64,000 nt of DNA. Origin: Acanthaster planci. Its lineage: Eukaryota > Echinodermata > Asteroidea > Valvatida > Acanthasteridae. A model generated the notes under the pieces. It searched no databases, was not told where the DNA came from, and saw only the letters and a program-made list of their open reading frames with translations. The translations under genes and the position numbers were made by a program. The stretch covers positions 705,476 to 769,475 of the forward strand of contig NW_019091419.1 of NCBI RefSeq assembly GCF_001949145.1, in the 5' to 3' direction. Shown here piece after piece: positions 63,579 to 64,000 of the stretch. Numbering within the stretch: position 1 is the first letter of the stretch; every line of letters starts with the position of its first letter.

Positions 63579-64000
63579 CTGCAGATTCCGACGAAGAGAG
63601 TACATGTCAAACAATATAAAACCATGTATGAAAATGTAGGATAAACTGTTAAATAAAAGTTTTCTCACTCGGAAGCTGACTCATTTGACTACGAAAAATG
63701 GCCATCTTCGTGAGCGTTGTAGGCATATCACTTGCATGTACCGGTACAAATCACTTTGCAGCCTGAATCAAATTCACTGTCTACATTATCACAACAATTA
63801 TCTGGTTCGTAAGTGTGACGTCACTTCAGTTTAAACCACGCCCACTGCCACTGCACGTGGGATTACGTGCATTGATCACCGTTTACATGGAACCATGGAA
63901 CCGGAAGTTAACGCGCACCTTCAGCAATTGTCCAATGAGAGCCTGCAAAACGTGGTGCGTTTGCCTTTGTGACGGAGTCACTTACAAACCGGATAGCAAG
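63579..64000. other. Intronic end of the window (MED15)
   Basis: No KIX-like coding is visible. On the minus strand a consensus donor GTAAGT (about 63980-63985) follows CTTGCTATCCGGTTT, which runs to the right edge. It could be the end of an upstream exon, but 15 bases cannot confirm that. Confidence 0.3.

Noticed and set aside
63680-63710. ATG in good context on the minus strand as the MED15 start
   Set aside because: The frame closes after 17 residues and shows none of the expected KIX-domain residues.

Overview
This is eukaryotic DNA from a draft animal assembly. Genes are split by GT-AG introns, intergenic DNA is long and AT-rich, inverted-repeat mobile elements are frequent, and a 153-base run of N marks an assembly gap. 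The gene set (MED15, DHRS12, a TP53I13/DUF3105 protein, an intronless class A GPCR) and the recurring TAGGCCTA and ACATGTACATGT words suggest a marine invertebrate deuterostome, most likely an echinoderm. That placement is inference; no search was run.

Layout, left to right. (1) 1-2167, minus strand: the 5' part of a gene that runs off the left edge. Its reading frame has no stop for about 2.1 kb and encodes a basic, disordered, probably nuclear protein that I do not recognise. (2) 2.2-19 kb: no supported gene, but several foldback or MITE-like elements (3432-4006, 4742-5120, 5148-5281, 6063-6283), a 259-bp tandem repeat (11220-11830) and the gap (13325-13477). (3) 19020-20144, minus: a single-exon rhodopsin-family GPCR. 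(4) 20.1-30.8 kb: no firm gene; a duplicated exon-like segment, a dispersed repeat also found 38 kb away, a MITE carrying an internal minisatellite, and a 155-bp MITE. (5) 30840-36889, minus: DHRS12-like short-chain dehydrogenase, eight coding exons that join in frame to 324 residues. (6) 43662-46724, plus: TP53I13-like DUF3105 protein, four coding exons, 247 residues. (7) 49250-63578, minus: MED15, the Mediator tail subunit. Fourteen exons join in frame to 512 residues including the C-terminus; the N-terminal KIX-domain exons should lie to the right of the window.

The genes look like unrelated neighbours: a transcription coactivator subunit, an oxidoreductase, a secretory-pathway DUF3105 protein, a receptor and an uncharacterised nuclear-type protein. 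There is no operon-like or pathway clustering. The three multi-exon models were built by hand from splice sites and reading phase, and each closes to a whole number of codons, which is good internal support.

The observations most worth a second look are the uncharacterised 694-codon open frame at the left edge, three tandem paralogous mini-exons in MED15, a 54-bp tandem array that copies the MED15 stop-codon region into its 3' UTR, a near-identical inverted 132-bp repeat straddling the 5' part of DHRS12, and substitutions in the DHRS12 cofactor motifs.
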